NCBI GenBank assembly: GCA_029891385.1
Contig: CM057228.1
Span: 67,617,523 to 67,681,522, forward strand
Direction of reading: 5' to 3'
DNA length: 64,000 nt
Source: Erythroxylum novogranatense
Lineage: Eukaryota; Streptophyta; Magnoliopsida; Malpighiales; Erythroxylaceae
Positions 22,001-32,318 of the stretch are shown piece by piece; the first letter of the stretch is position 1; every line of letters starts with the position of its first letter. A program made the position numbers and the translations under genes. Under the pieces are notes generated by a model. The model saw only the letters and a list, made by a program, of their open reading frames with translations. It ran no database searches and was not told where the DNA came from.

Positions 22001-24340
22001 TATAAACTCTAAAGATAGGCAACAAAGACAAAGAAAAGAGCAGAAAAGGATTTTAGAAAAAAGGATATGTTGACGTAGCTGTCCTAGTTTTACGATTCTA
22101 AATTTTTGGATACAATTGATTGTTTCATATGTCTAGAAAGTTTACGTTTTCATTTGAATTTAGTTTCCTGGTTTTTATTTTTATTCTTTGTGTCCTTATG
22201 CATTTCTCTAACTTTTAGTCTTTCTTTGCTGCCGTGTTATCTGTATTGATAAGATGTTTGAAGTACAAGGCAGCCATATTTGGTGTAGATCAACCTCTTG
22301 AATATCAATGGGACAAAAGATGTTGAAAAGCCCCATACGTCTCTCTCACTTCTGATAATTCTAATTGGTGTGACTTTGAATGGACCCTTTACCATGGATC
22401 ATCGTCTCAAACTTTGTGAGATATGTGCCCCTATCTCCAGATCCTTTATCCCCCTGGCAGAACACTCATGTATGCACACATTCCAAAACAGAATCACATA
22501 AAGAAGAGAAAAGTAATGGACCTCTTATTTGAAGTCACTGGATTTTTCCTCCAATTTCTGGTGTTTGCACTTTGTCATTATGTACAGACAGTGAGGTTAT
22601 TAAGAGTGAATTTTAATGCTAGCTTTGAGGTCCAGGAAACTGATTTTGTTTATATATGTGTAAATTTGTGTGAAAAAATAGAAATAGAGAGTGGGATGAC
22701 CAAAAGTTACTGTGATGGGAGAGGAGAAAGTGTATAAAGGTGGGAGTAAAGCCAAATTATTAGAAGGCCTGGGAATGTAGTGCATTGGGTTGAATAAGTG
22801 GTTTTGGTATGAAATGTAACTCTTGATTGTGAATTCTTGATGGAGGGAAGATTGCATGTCAGAATAGGTCAAACCTGTGGTTTGATTAGCGAAGCAGAAA
22901 TGCAACCGTCTGTCTCAAATTTGAACCTAACTTGATTCTGAATTCTTGATGGAGGGAAGATTGCATGTCAGAATAGGTCAAACCTGTGGTTTGATTAGCG
23001 AAGCAGAAATGCAACTGTCTGTCTCAAATTTGAACCTAAGGAATCAACATATAGTTAACAATGCTTTCTCATTTCTTGATTACACTAAATTCTTTTACTT
23101 TTCTTGTGGTTTAACTTTTTGAGCCGTTTGGTACATTTCGATCTTCTGTTGCTTGGTCCAGGTGCATAGGTCTGTCCAGATATTAAGAGACAAGCATGAA
23201 CTTGCTGAGACTAAAAAAGAACTAGCCAAGCTTCAGCTTGTGCAGAAAGAATCCACATCAAGCCATTCTCAACCTGATGAAGAGAAAGCTGCACCAGCTG
23301 TTTCTGATATCAAAAGCGCTAACAATACATCTGAAGTGCATAACCAACGGTTAGCTCTGGCTCTTTCCCACCAGATTGTGCCTCAGCAAAAACAATCGAC
23401 TTTTTCTGCTCTGCCTCAAATTCCAGCTCAGAATGCTACACGTCTGTCAAACTACTATATGCCTCCTCCCCATTTACCTGTTCCCGCAGTCGAAGCCCCA
23501 CACCGTCCATCACAGTATACACCTGCTGATACTCAATACCGGACACCCCAAGTGCAAGATATTTCCAGAGTGGCACAACAGGTACTGCAGACACAGGTGA
23601 ATCAGGCACCAGTTGGCCATCAATTTTCTCAGTATCAGCAGCAGTGGCCCCAGCAATTACCTCAACAACTACAGCCACAGCAGCAGACAATTCAGTCCCA
23701 GGTTGGGCCCTCTTCTACGGCAGTTTATCCCACGTATACTCCACCAGGTCAACAAATGAATTCATCTCCATCAGAGACACTTCCAAACAGCATGCCTATT
23801 CAAGTCCCATTATCAGCCCTTCCTCAGCCTTTAGCCAGCCATGCGGATGCCATGCCTTATGGATATGCTGCTGGGAGAACGGTTTCACAACAGCCTCAAC
23901 CTCAATCTCAACCTCAACCTCAGCAACTTAAAGGAGCTTTTGGAGCACAACAAGGTGATGTGTATGCAGCTCAAGGGCCCCACTCTACTCGTCCCCCAGG
24001 CCCTTACATGATGTATGATACTGAAGGTGGGAGAGCAAATCATCCACCGCAACAATCACAATTTCAACAGGGTGGGTGTCCTCCAACAAATCTCTCACTG
24101 CAGAACCCAAGGCTAGCCACACCAGGCACAACTATGTTGTCTAATCCAAGTCAATCGAACTTCCCTCGCAGCCACCAGTATAATGAGTTGATTGACAAGT
24201 TGGTAAGCATGGGGTTTAGGGGCGATCGTGTTATCAGTGTTATTCAACGGATGGAGGACGGTGGACAGCCTGTGGATTTCAACGTTGTCCTTGATAGGTT
24301 GAATGTGCATCCCTCGGGGGGTTCTCAAAGAGGATGGTGA
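19009..24340 (+). CDS. FLOE1: FLOE1-type DUF1421 prion-like protein (3 exons, 541 aa)
   Basis: Exons 19009-19167, 20081-20368 and 23162-24340, joined by GT-AG introns of 913 and 2793 bp. All junctions fall between codons, giving 541 residues. Residues 1-53 are Ser/Gly/Asp-rich with the conserved block FDFGSDDILCSYEDYG. Residues about 90-175 form a predicted coiled coil (LEKHLHEVHRSVQILRDKHE spans the exon 2/3 join). Residues about 176-487 are rich in Gln, Pro and Ser, as in prion-like disordered regions. The C-terminus (LIDKLVSMGFRGDRVISVIQ, about 492-511) is the conserved DUF1421 end, which looks UBA-like. Arabidopsis FLOE1 has the same order of regions. It forms condensates on hydration in seeds and tunes germination under water stress. 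Its length of roughly 500 residues fits. The gene appears intact despite insertions in intron 2. Confidence 0.93.
21217..21571 (+). mobile_element. Solo LTR (355 bp) in intron 2 of the FLOE1-type gene
   Basis: Begins TGTTAGGAGC and ends GTGACCTAACA, giving inverted ends TGTTAGG/CCTAACA. It is flanked on both sides by AAATA (21212-21216 and 21572-21576), a perfect 5-bp target duplication. It contains a GAATAAAAGG TATA-like motif and purine-rich (GAGAGAG) sequence. No internal domain, so it is a solo LTR or a very short TRIM-type element. Orientation is taken from the TATA-like motif and is uncertain. Confidence 0.8.
22822..23039 (+). repeat. Two-copy tandem duplication, 109-bp unit, in intron 2
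   Basis: Units 22822-22930 and 22931-23039 are identical except for about two substitutions (G/C near position 8 of the unit, and C/T in GCAACCGTC against GCAACTGTC). The second unit ends about 120 bp before exon 3. Confidence 0.92.
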
Positions 24341-24586
24341 GGGAAAAGTCATTTGCTCGTGATTCACCAATTGCATGTTCATGACGGTTACATCGATGCT
24401 ATCTTTAATTGAATATAGGTTGTCGAATGCTGGTCATTTTGTAGTACTCTTCCGTTTTGTTCTAGTTCGTCCTTTGTTATTAGGAGTATATTGGACTTCT
24501 CCCTGTGATTTTAACGAAGGGAATCCAGTTGCTCTTTGAGGCGCATAATGGTTATGGGTTTATGAGAATCGCAGGCTTGTTGGAGA
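24341..24586 (+). other. Probable 3' UTR and downstream flank of the FLOE1-type gene
   Basis: No coding potential. TTTGTTATTAGGAG-type T-rich sequence could serve 3' end formation, but no clear AATAAA signal decides the site. Confidence 0.4.
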
Positions 24587-24793
24587 TAGGGATGTCAATG
24601 CCCCGAACCAATGGGTGGCCTAATGGTCGACTCATTACTTTTTTAAAAACAAATTTATAAAATGATGTTATTTTTGTTGTTCTGGTCGGGCCACGGATCA
24701 AACAGTTAGGTTGAATTATTTTGGCCTATGATTTGGTTAACTAGGGCTAAAATCAAATCGGGTCGGGTGGATCGAGTCAAATTGGCATCCCTA
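24587..24793. mobile_element. hAT-like MITE (207 bp)
   Basis: Terminal inverted repeats TAGGGATGTCAAT and ATTGGCATCCCTA match at 12 of 13 positions. The flanks GTTGGAGA and GTTGGAGC form an 8-bp target duplication with one mismatch, the size typical of hAT elements. No coding sequence. Confidence 0.72.
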
Positions 24794-24809
24794 GTTGGAG
24801 CTAGTATTA

Positions 24810-25739
24810 GGCCTTGTTTGGTTGTTATAGATTCTTACTTACAAAAGTAATATTTTTTCTAAAATTTATATTATCACGTTTGGTTTATTTTTTTGACTAG
24901 TTAGAAAAGTAAAAACTTTTTCAATCTAGGAAAAATAATAACATTTTACTTGGATTTTAAATTACAATACCCCTTTGGTATTTAGATTATTTTTTTAAGG
25001 AATTTAATCTAAAAAATATACTAGATAATTTAATCATTCTTTCTATCTCAATTCTACGATTTTAAAATATATAAATTTTAAATAAATTTTAATTTAATAA
25101 TTAAAATATGTAAAATGAATATTAGTTTATAAATAATTATTTTAAATTATTTATTTTTAAAATTAATATTTAATTAATAAATATTATATAAAATATTAAA
25201 ATAAATTCAAATAAAATATTTTTTGTAAGTTTTATTTAATTTATAATTATTATTAGTAATAAAAATATTTATTATTATTTTAAAGACATTAAAATCCATA
25301 ATAATTCCAAAAGTTGAAATAAATAAAATAACTAATTAAAAAACTTTGAAAAGGAGGAAGGGAGATAAGAGGGAGGAAGAGGAATTTTAAAATTTTGCAA
25401 AAAATTTCCTTATTTTAAAATTTTTCGATATCGATCGATATTTGAATTTTGAATATTTTTACCTAGAAGTTTCAATTGATAATCTTCATATTCATATTTT
25501 CCTTATTTAACGATTTCAATTTTATTCAATTTGTAGGGATATAATTGAAAACATAAGTCAAAATTAAGTTACATTCCATAAAATACACATACCAAACACT
25601 ATAATAAGAATTCACCCAACTTTCCTATTAGAATTCTTATAAGTATCCAAACATGTAAATATCTTTACTTTCCATATATTTATTTTTTGAAGAACAATAA
25701 TATAAATTTACTTTATTTTCCCGCCAACCAAACGAAGCC
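24810..25739. mobile_element. PIF/Harbinger-like MITE (about 930 bp)
   Basis: Starts GGCCTTGTTTGGTTG and ends CAACCAAACGAAGCC. The two ends are inverted with two mismatches. Flanks are TTA (24807-24809) and TCA (25740-25742), close to the TTA duplication of Tourist/PIF elements. The interior is extremely AT-rich and non-coding. It lies only 16 bp from the hAT-like MITE. Confidence 0.55.
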
Positions 25740-26616
25740 TCAATGTTTTAAAAATCTATCTGGTAAAAGCAAATTTGAAGCTTAGGATTCGGTATTAGTG
25801 GCTATAAGTATGTATAATAATAAATAAGAATCAATAAATATGTATAATTTAAGTATATTATTTAAAATCATAATTCATAATGAAAGACAAGCAAATTTCT
25901 TTTCATTATTGAACTTTAGGATTCAATTGACATAAAGAGAAGTGAATAATTTAGGCCCAAGGAAAAGCATAGCAAAATTTGGAGATAAGGATAAACAAGG
26001 AGTTACTTGTCAATCTCCACCCTCTTTCCTCAATCACATCTCTTCACTTTATGTAAATCCCAAGCTCTGTTATTTTGGAGATTTGTGCCAATTGTTAACT
26101 TTTTCTAAAAATGAAAATGGTGATTTACTTTCGACAATTTTCGCAAGATTTCATTTTATGCGACACAATTTAACAATATGGGTGGTAAAATGGTTACAAA
26201 ATTAGAGATTACGAAGAATTTTGTATCTTGTTTTTCTAAATTTGATGATTTATTGATGGAATTAGGAGTGCATTTATGGTTTTTCAACTCAATATGTTAA
26301 ATTTCATTGGTTCATGTTTAAGTACATATTGGTTCATTTAGAGACTTTTAAAAGTTAATTAATTTTTGAAAAATTCGGTTACATGTGATTAAATTTATTT
26401 GCTTTGCTTAAGTATACATTAATTTGACCTTTCAATTAAAGTTGCATAACTTCCGATTTTTATTAAATTTTGAACTTCTCAATATGAGTTAAATATTTTC
26501 ATATTTTGAAATATTTTGAGATTGAGATTTGATGGAGTTAGATGCTGGATTAATGTTCATATTTGCTTCTGAATAAGTAATCATAAAGTGTCTAACTTTG
26601 TAAGATTTTTTCAATC
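25740..26616. other. AT-rich intergenic DNA, no feature seen
   Basis: Only short open frames without family resemblance. No repeats beyond AT-rich tracts. Confidence 0.6.
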
Positions 26617-26733
26617 TGGTAACCAAACTTTAAGTTTTTCAATTGAGTGACTAACATTTTAATACCCTAATAAGTCAGTTCAAAATGTTAGTTCTATTAG
26701 TAATTTGCTTAAGCTAATAGCATCTTTTTTTGT
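26617..26733 (+). repeat. Left member of diverged inverted repeat around the LINE
   Basis: The stretch from TTTTTCAATTGAGTGAC to TAATAGCATCTTTTTTT resembles the reverse complement of 32215-32318 over about 100 bp. The shared core is TCAAAATGTTAGTT. By eye roughly 70 percent of positions agree. Confidence 0.5.
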
Positions 26734-26755
26734 TACAACTAAGAAAAAACCAAAA

Positions 26756-29700
26756 CTACCTCATAAAAGAAATACTGCAAGCATTAGCCCATATAATCAT
26801 GGAGAGGGCTTCAGGAATATTGTCCCAAACCTGAAAATTTGAAGAAATGCCATGGCTCAATTTAGCCAGACAATATTCTGCAAAATTACCTTCGTGAAGC
26901 ACATGTCTAATAGAATAATGCCAATTTCTAGCAAATAAAGCTTGAATATCCACAACCAAAACAAATAGGGGATGTGAAGAGATAACACCACAAGTGATCA
27001 TCTGCACCACCTCAATGCTATTAGATTCTACCACGACCCGTAGAAAACCGTGATCCCCACACAAAAATTAAACCATCCCGAATGTGCCATAACTCCCCCA
27101 CCAAAATAGTCGAAAAACCAATTCGAAACGAATACCCCCTAGCCAACGATAAAATGAATCACGCATCAACCCTCTACCACTAGTCAGCCCAAGATTAACA
27201 ATACAACTGCCGTCACAATTCAACTTCACCCAACAGCTGGCGACGCAGTTCAACCAATCCAACGCGTCATACCTTGAAGCTTCAATTTTGAAACAGAAGT
27301 CAAGGACACATCCATTGGAATTTTAAAGACACAACCATTCAAATTTGCTAAGAAAATAAACTTCTTTTGAAAGACCCATAAGTTCCGAGCCTTCCACAAC
27401 CACCAAATACTTGTCAGAAACTAATGTACCCAGTTAAAACCAAAACGACCCATAGCACGAGCCCCCAGATTCAAAGTTAGTCAATCAACCAAATCCACTG
27501 CAATAAAAAAATCATCAGGAACATCCCATTGTTGCCATCACGCAACCACACGATTATAATCACGCAACAAATGCAAAGGAGACTCAGCATATAAAGAACA
27601 CACTCCACACAAATTAGAAGTAGCCAAGCCCCTTGAGAATTGTAAAGAATTTGTTGGAAGACATGAGTGCCTAAGTAACCAAAAGAAAATTTTCAATTTC
27701 GATGGACCAACCACCTTCCACAACCAAGAAAAAATAGACGAAACATAAATATTTGGCACCTCTTCTGAAAGAAGTGCTTTGTAAGTTGATCAAACCGAAT
27801 ATGCACCATTCAAAGAAAAACTCTAAGACATAGTATTCTGCACCGAAGTAAATAAAGGCAAAGGAATTGCCTGAATAATCTCCTTGAGATGATTCGGAAT
27901 TGCAAAACGTAAGCCCAACAAATCCCAAGAACCATCATTAATTATATGTGCTACTTGAAAATGTTCTTCCCCTGCTGTCAAACCATCCATATGATCCACT
28001 AAAGGACCCCCTGAGCACCAATTATCAAACCAAAAACTAATCTGAGAACCATCCCCAACCTTCCAAACCGAAAGAGAAAATGCCAAATCAAAACTTTTAA
28101 CTACCCCCTTCCATAAATTGGAATCTGAAAACTTAACAAAAAAGGGAATAGACCCACCATTACAATATTTACGACGCAACACCTCCACCCACAAAGCATA
28201 ATCATTCAAAAATAACTTCCATCCAAAATTACCCAACAAAGTAACATTCACCAATCTAGATCTTTTTAAAGTAAGACCACTATATCTCTTTGGCCGAATA
28301 AGTCAATTCCAACCAACCAAATGTAACTTACACCTATCCTGTGAGGAACCCCAATAAAAATCACGAGCCAAACGATCTAAATTACCACAAATAGAGAAAG
28401 ATAACCAAACCGTTCACATTGTGTAAATTGGTAGCGAAGTAAGAAGACTTAATAAAGACTTCCTTCTCAGCGGGACTCAAAAAGTTAGAACATCAATTAG
28501 CCAACCTAGTCTCCATCGAACTCACAATATGCTTATAGTGAGCTATTGAAGTACGATCATGCAACAATGGAATACCCAAATATCTGCCCAAATCAGAACT
28601 AACTGCTACTCCTAGCAACTGTTCTAATTGGGACTTCAGAAGATGAGAAACATAATTTGAAAAATCAATTCTTAACTTACAAAGATTAGCCCTCTGCCCA
28701 CTCGCCATACAGAACACATCCAACATCTCACGGACCACTTTGGCCTGTTTAGTTGAAGCTTTACCAAAAATCAGCAAATCATCAGCAAAAAGTAAATAAC
28801 TAATACCTGGCCCACCTTTAGATGCCTTAATCGGCATTAATTTTTTACTTATCAGTGCTCTCTAAATAAGCATAATTAAATCTTCCATACAAAAAAACAA
28901 ATAAATAAAGAGAGATTGGATCTCCCTAGCGAAACCTCGAGTCGTAGAGAATGACGCAGAGGAATTGTCATTTCATAGAATAGCCAATAAAGACTGAGAA
29001 AGAGCACTTAAAATTAGATTAATTCACCGAGAAGGAAAACCAAAGACCTGTAACACAAACCACAGATAGTCCCAGTTGACCCTATCATAGGTCTTCTCTA
29101 AATCAACTTTCAAAGAAAAATGACCCATTTTACTTTTAGAACTTCGAAAAAAAATGTAGCAGTTCCTGAGTAATAATAATATTATCAGCAGTGGTACGAC
29201 CGGGAATAAAGCTACTTTGGAACGGGCTAACCAAACCATCAATAAAAGGTTTCAAATGAAGCGACAAAACCTTCTTTACCACTTTATACAACACATTACA
29301 AAGTGTAATAGGCTAAAACTGAGAAATCGATTCTGGAGCATGAACCTTAGGAATAAGCACAATAAAACCTTAGCAACCTGAGCATCCATCAAACCAGAAT
29401 TAAAAGTCTGCGACATAAATTGGAAAACCTCTTCACCAACCACATCCTAATACTTCTTAAAAAATATAGGTTAAAAACCATCCGGCCTAGGGGCCTTATA
29501 AGAACTCATACTCGAAAGAACCAACTAAACTTCTTCCCAAGTAACAGGTTTCAACATCTCTTCAATTGTTGTCTCAGATAACCGAGGGAAATTCAAACAT
29601 GCAAAATCCACAATATTAAAATCCCATCATTCGAGAACAACTTCTCATAGAACCCCACTACCATATCCTTCAATAAAGCTGGATCTGACACCCACTCCCC

Positions 29701-30824
29701 AACATCATTCTTCAAATATTCAATTTTATTTTATCTCCAACGAACCCTAGTAATCACATAATAATACTTAGTACATCGATTACCATCCTTGATCCAAACG
29801 ACACGAGACTTCTGAAACCAAAGTGTCTCTTCCTGTTTCAAACACAAATCATATAGGCATAACAAATCTTTTTCAAGCAATAAGAGAGAAGAAGAAGGAT
29901 GATTCTGAATAGCCAATTGAACACCCTTCATTCGCTTAAGTAAAACCCTCTTATGCTGAAAAATATTACCGAAAACCTCCTTATTCCAATGTACAACTTG
30001 TTCCCGAACTGTCAAAAGAGCACCAGAAATAGAATCATGAGGTGCAAACTATGCTGATGAAACAACTTGCTTAAGATCCTCCCGTAAAGTCCAAGCAGCC
30101 TCAAACCAAAATGGCCTCTCCAAAGGAAAGGAAGAGAAACCTCCCAAAGACAAAAACAGAAGAAAATGATCAGAAACAAGTCGAGATAAAGACATAACAG
30201 AAGCTTCAGGAAATCTCAACCACCAACTAGCATTACACAAATCTCGATCTAAACGTTCTTGTATAACACCAATTCTAGCAATTGAGCTTGTCCAAGTAAA
30301 CAAACAACCCACACAACCCAAATCCATAAGGGAGCAATAGTTCCAATGCTGTAAAAACCTACTAAATTTGGCTACAGATGGTAAATCACCCCCTTTTTTC
30401 TCATGGACATATGCAATTTCATTAAAATCACCAAATAACATCCAAGGTTCATCTATATAATCTGCAATATCATATATCTGAGACCAGAAAAATCTTGCCT
30501 ACTACGAATAGGAATAGCATATACAGTAGTAAGAAACCAATGACTACTCCTCCTAACATCAACTGAACAATGAATAAATTAAGTATCCATCCGTAGCAAA
30601 CATATATCACAAATACTCTTATTCCAAAACAACCAAACAACACTAGCAAAACCAACAGAATAAGAAAGGAAGAAGTCAGAAAAACCTACCTTCTTTGCCA
30701 CCTTAGTTGCTCTTTTATTCGAAATTCGAGGCTCCACAATAATCAGAATGTTCATACGATGAAGACAACATAATTCTTTGACATGGTTCAAAAAACCGCT
30801 CTTCGCAACTACACCATATTCCAC
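26756..30824 (-). pseudogene. LINE ORF2 remnant: endonuclease, RT, RNase H
   Basis: In minus-strand order: endonuclease pieces at 30824-30579 and 30441-30049 (LFGDFNEI, then SDHFLLFLSL), a linker at 30015-29731 (KSRVVWIKDGNRCTKYYY), RT at 29242-29024 (KVDLEKTYDRVNWDYLW) and 28837-28493 (the active-site FADD maps to 28789-28778). These are followed by 28254-27823, a zf-RVT-like segment at 27759-27538 (KLKIFFWLLRHSCLPTN), and RNase H pieces at 27262-26756 (KLNCDGSC and VVESNSIEVVQMI). A functional copy would nick DNA and copy its own RNA at the break. This one is split into about ten open pieces. Confidence 0.87.
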
Positions 30825-30953
30825 TGAATTATGTTTAAATCCATTAAAAAAAGATTAAAAGAAGGAGTCAGAAGCTTACAACTTTCTAAGTGGGCTTTGA
30901 CTTCGACAACGACCACCACAATCTCCATTATCATTTGAAATATCCTTATCGGT

Positions 30954-32013
30954 TTATGATAAAACCACATCATTCATTGCACAAGCAACTTTGTGAGCCA
31001 AAGTTTCCGAAATTACTGGTGGTTTCTCATACACAATGATGTCACTAGCAATTGGGTCAGGAGGTTTCGGTTCATTCAAAACAAATTTTGCCACCACCCC
31101 ACCACCAACATTATCAATCACAGGCAACACAGACACCTTCGTTGACAAAATGCTAGGAACCTGAGATTCCACAACGAAAATCTGGTTTGATGCATCAGAC
31201 ATCATACGCTCTAAATTTGGCCTAAAACTTTGTCCAACCTCCAAAGCCTCCTTTTTCTTATGTACGACCCCCCTCAGAAACAGGCCTACTTACAATCGGC
31301 CTAGTCTGAAACTGACCCATCTCTCTACCAGATCTCCCAACCCCCTTAACCACCCCAGGCTTCTTACCTTTATCTCTCAGACCCACAGGCCCTTTAACAC
31401 TAGAAATCCTTTTGCCAAGCCCAACCGAGCCCTTATCCACCTTGACAACCACGCTATCCTCCACCTGTAAAGACTCAAACCGATTTCCAGTGATAGTGTT
31501 AGATATAGTCTTCTCTTGAGAAACAGAAGAAGATTTACTTCTAATAATACGCCTTTGTTTACATTGAGAAACCAACCATGGGCCAAAGATATCTTCTTTA
31601 GAATTTGAACTAGCGTCAACCATCGCCATATCCTTAGCTACGCCAACATTTTTCGCCCCAGTAATCACAAGAACCACCACCTCCGTATAGTTTTCAATAC
31701 GATGATTGACACGGCCACATCCTAAACAGACCGCTAAAATTCCTTCACACGCCGCCATGCATCTCCAATAAAAACCTTGGGAACAAGAGGTTGTTTAAGA
31801 TTCAATTCAACACAAACTCTAGCAAAACGTCCTCTAGTAGCCATAGACGTCTGCCTATCCATCTTAACGGGCATTCCAATAGAACTAGCCGCTGCAAACA
31901 AGAATTCATCACAATAAAATTCCGTTGGAAATTCAATAAAACCAACCCAAGTAACCATTGAGGAAATTCTTGCCGTAGATGGCTGAAAACCAAGCTTCCA
32001 CTTCTGAATTTAC
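30954..32013 (-). pseudogene. LINE ORF1 remnant: DUF4283 and zinc knuckle
   Basis: The first recognisable part is KWKLGFQPSTARISSM, followed by VTWVGFIEFPTEFYCDEF and RGRFARVCVELNL, the usual DUF4283 pattern of plant LINE nucleic-acid-binding proteins. A frameshift then leads to CLGCGRVNHRIENY, a CCHC knuckle whose last Cys is Tyr. The remainder to 30954 is low-conservation tail. Upstream of KWKL the frame is full of stops, so the N-terminus is lost or badly decayed. Confidence 0.78.
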
Positions 32014-32214
32014 TTTACCTATTAAAAACATAGGTAAAGTATAAACAAGCTTTTTCCTCTATTTGTCTATTAAGTGTTAAGATCGTGCTGGTGGCTTTTG
32101 GTTGCTCCTAAGGTCATTTGTACGGGGGTTCCTGAGGTTTACTAGAATTTTTTTCTATACTTGAATCTAATCCTAAACACTATTTTTCAAGTGGACATCA
32201 ACATGTCATGAATA

Positions 32215-32318
32215 AAAAAGATGTCAGTAGTTAAATTAGAAAATTAATAATGAAACTAACATTTTGAGTTGAATTGTTAAGCTTTTAAAAGGTTGATTAC
32301 TTAATTGAAAAAATCCCA
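32215..32318 (-). repeat. Right member of diverged inverted repeat around the LINE
   Basis: The reverse complement contains TTTTTTCAATTAAGTAATC, TCAAAATGTTAGTTTC and GACATCTTTTTT, aligned in order with 26617-26733. Confidence 0.5.

Larger units (their letters stand above)
26735..32013 (-). mobile_element. Decayed L1-type LINE
   Basis: Minus-strand remnants appear in the order expected of plant L1 elements: ORF1 with DUF4283 and a zinc knuckle, then ORF2 with endonuclease, RT, a zf-RVT-type region and RNase H. The 3' end at the left edge runs into an A7 tract (T7 on the plus strand, near 26727). Many stops and frameshifts show it is inactive. The 5' boundary is uncertain. No target duplication was found. 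Confidence 0.85.

Noticed and set aside
22298..22737. Open frames in FLOE1 intron 2
   Set aside because: They overlap each other in different frames and lack motifs. The exon 2/3 join gives an exact FLOE1 coiled coil without them.
23376..23931. Frames overlapping FLOE1 exon 3 on both strands
   Set aside because: They are out-of-frame shadows of the Gln/Pro-rich coding exon.
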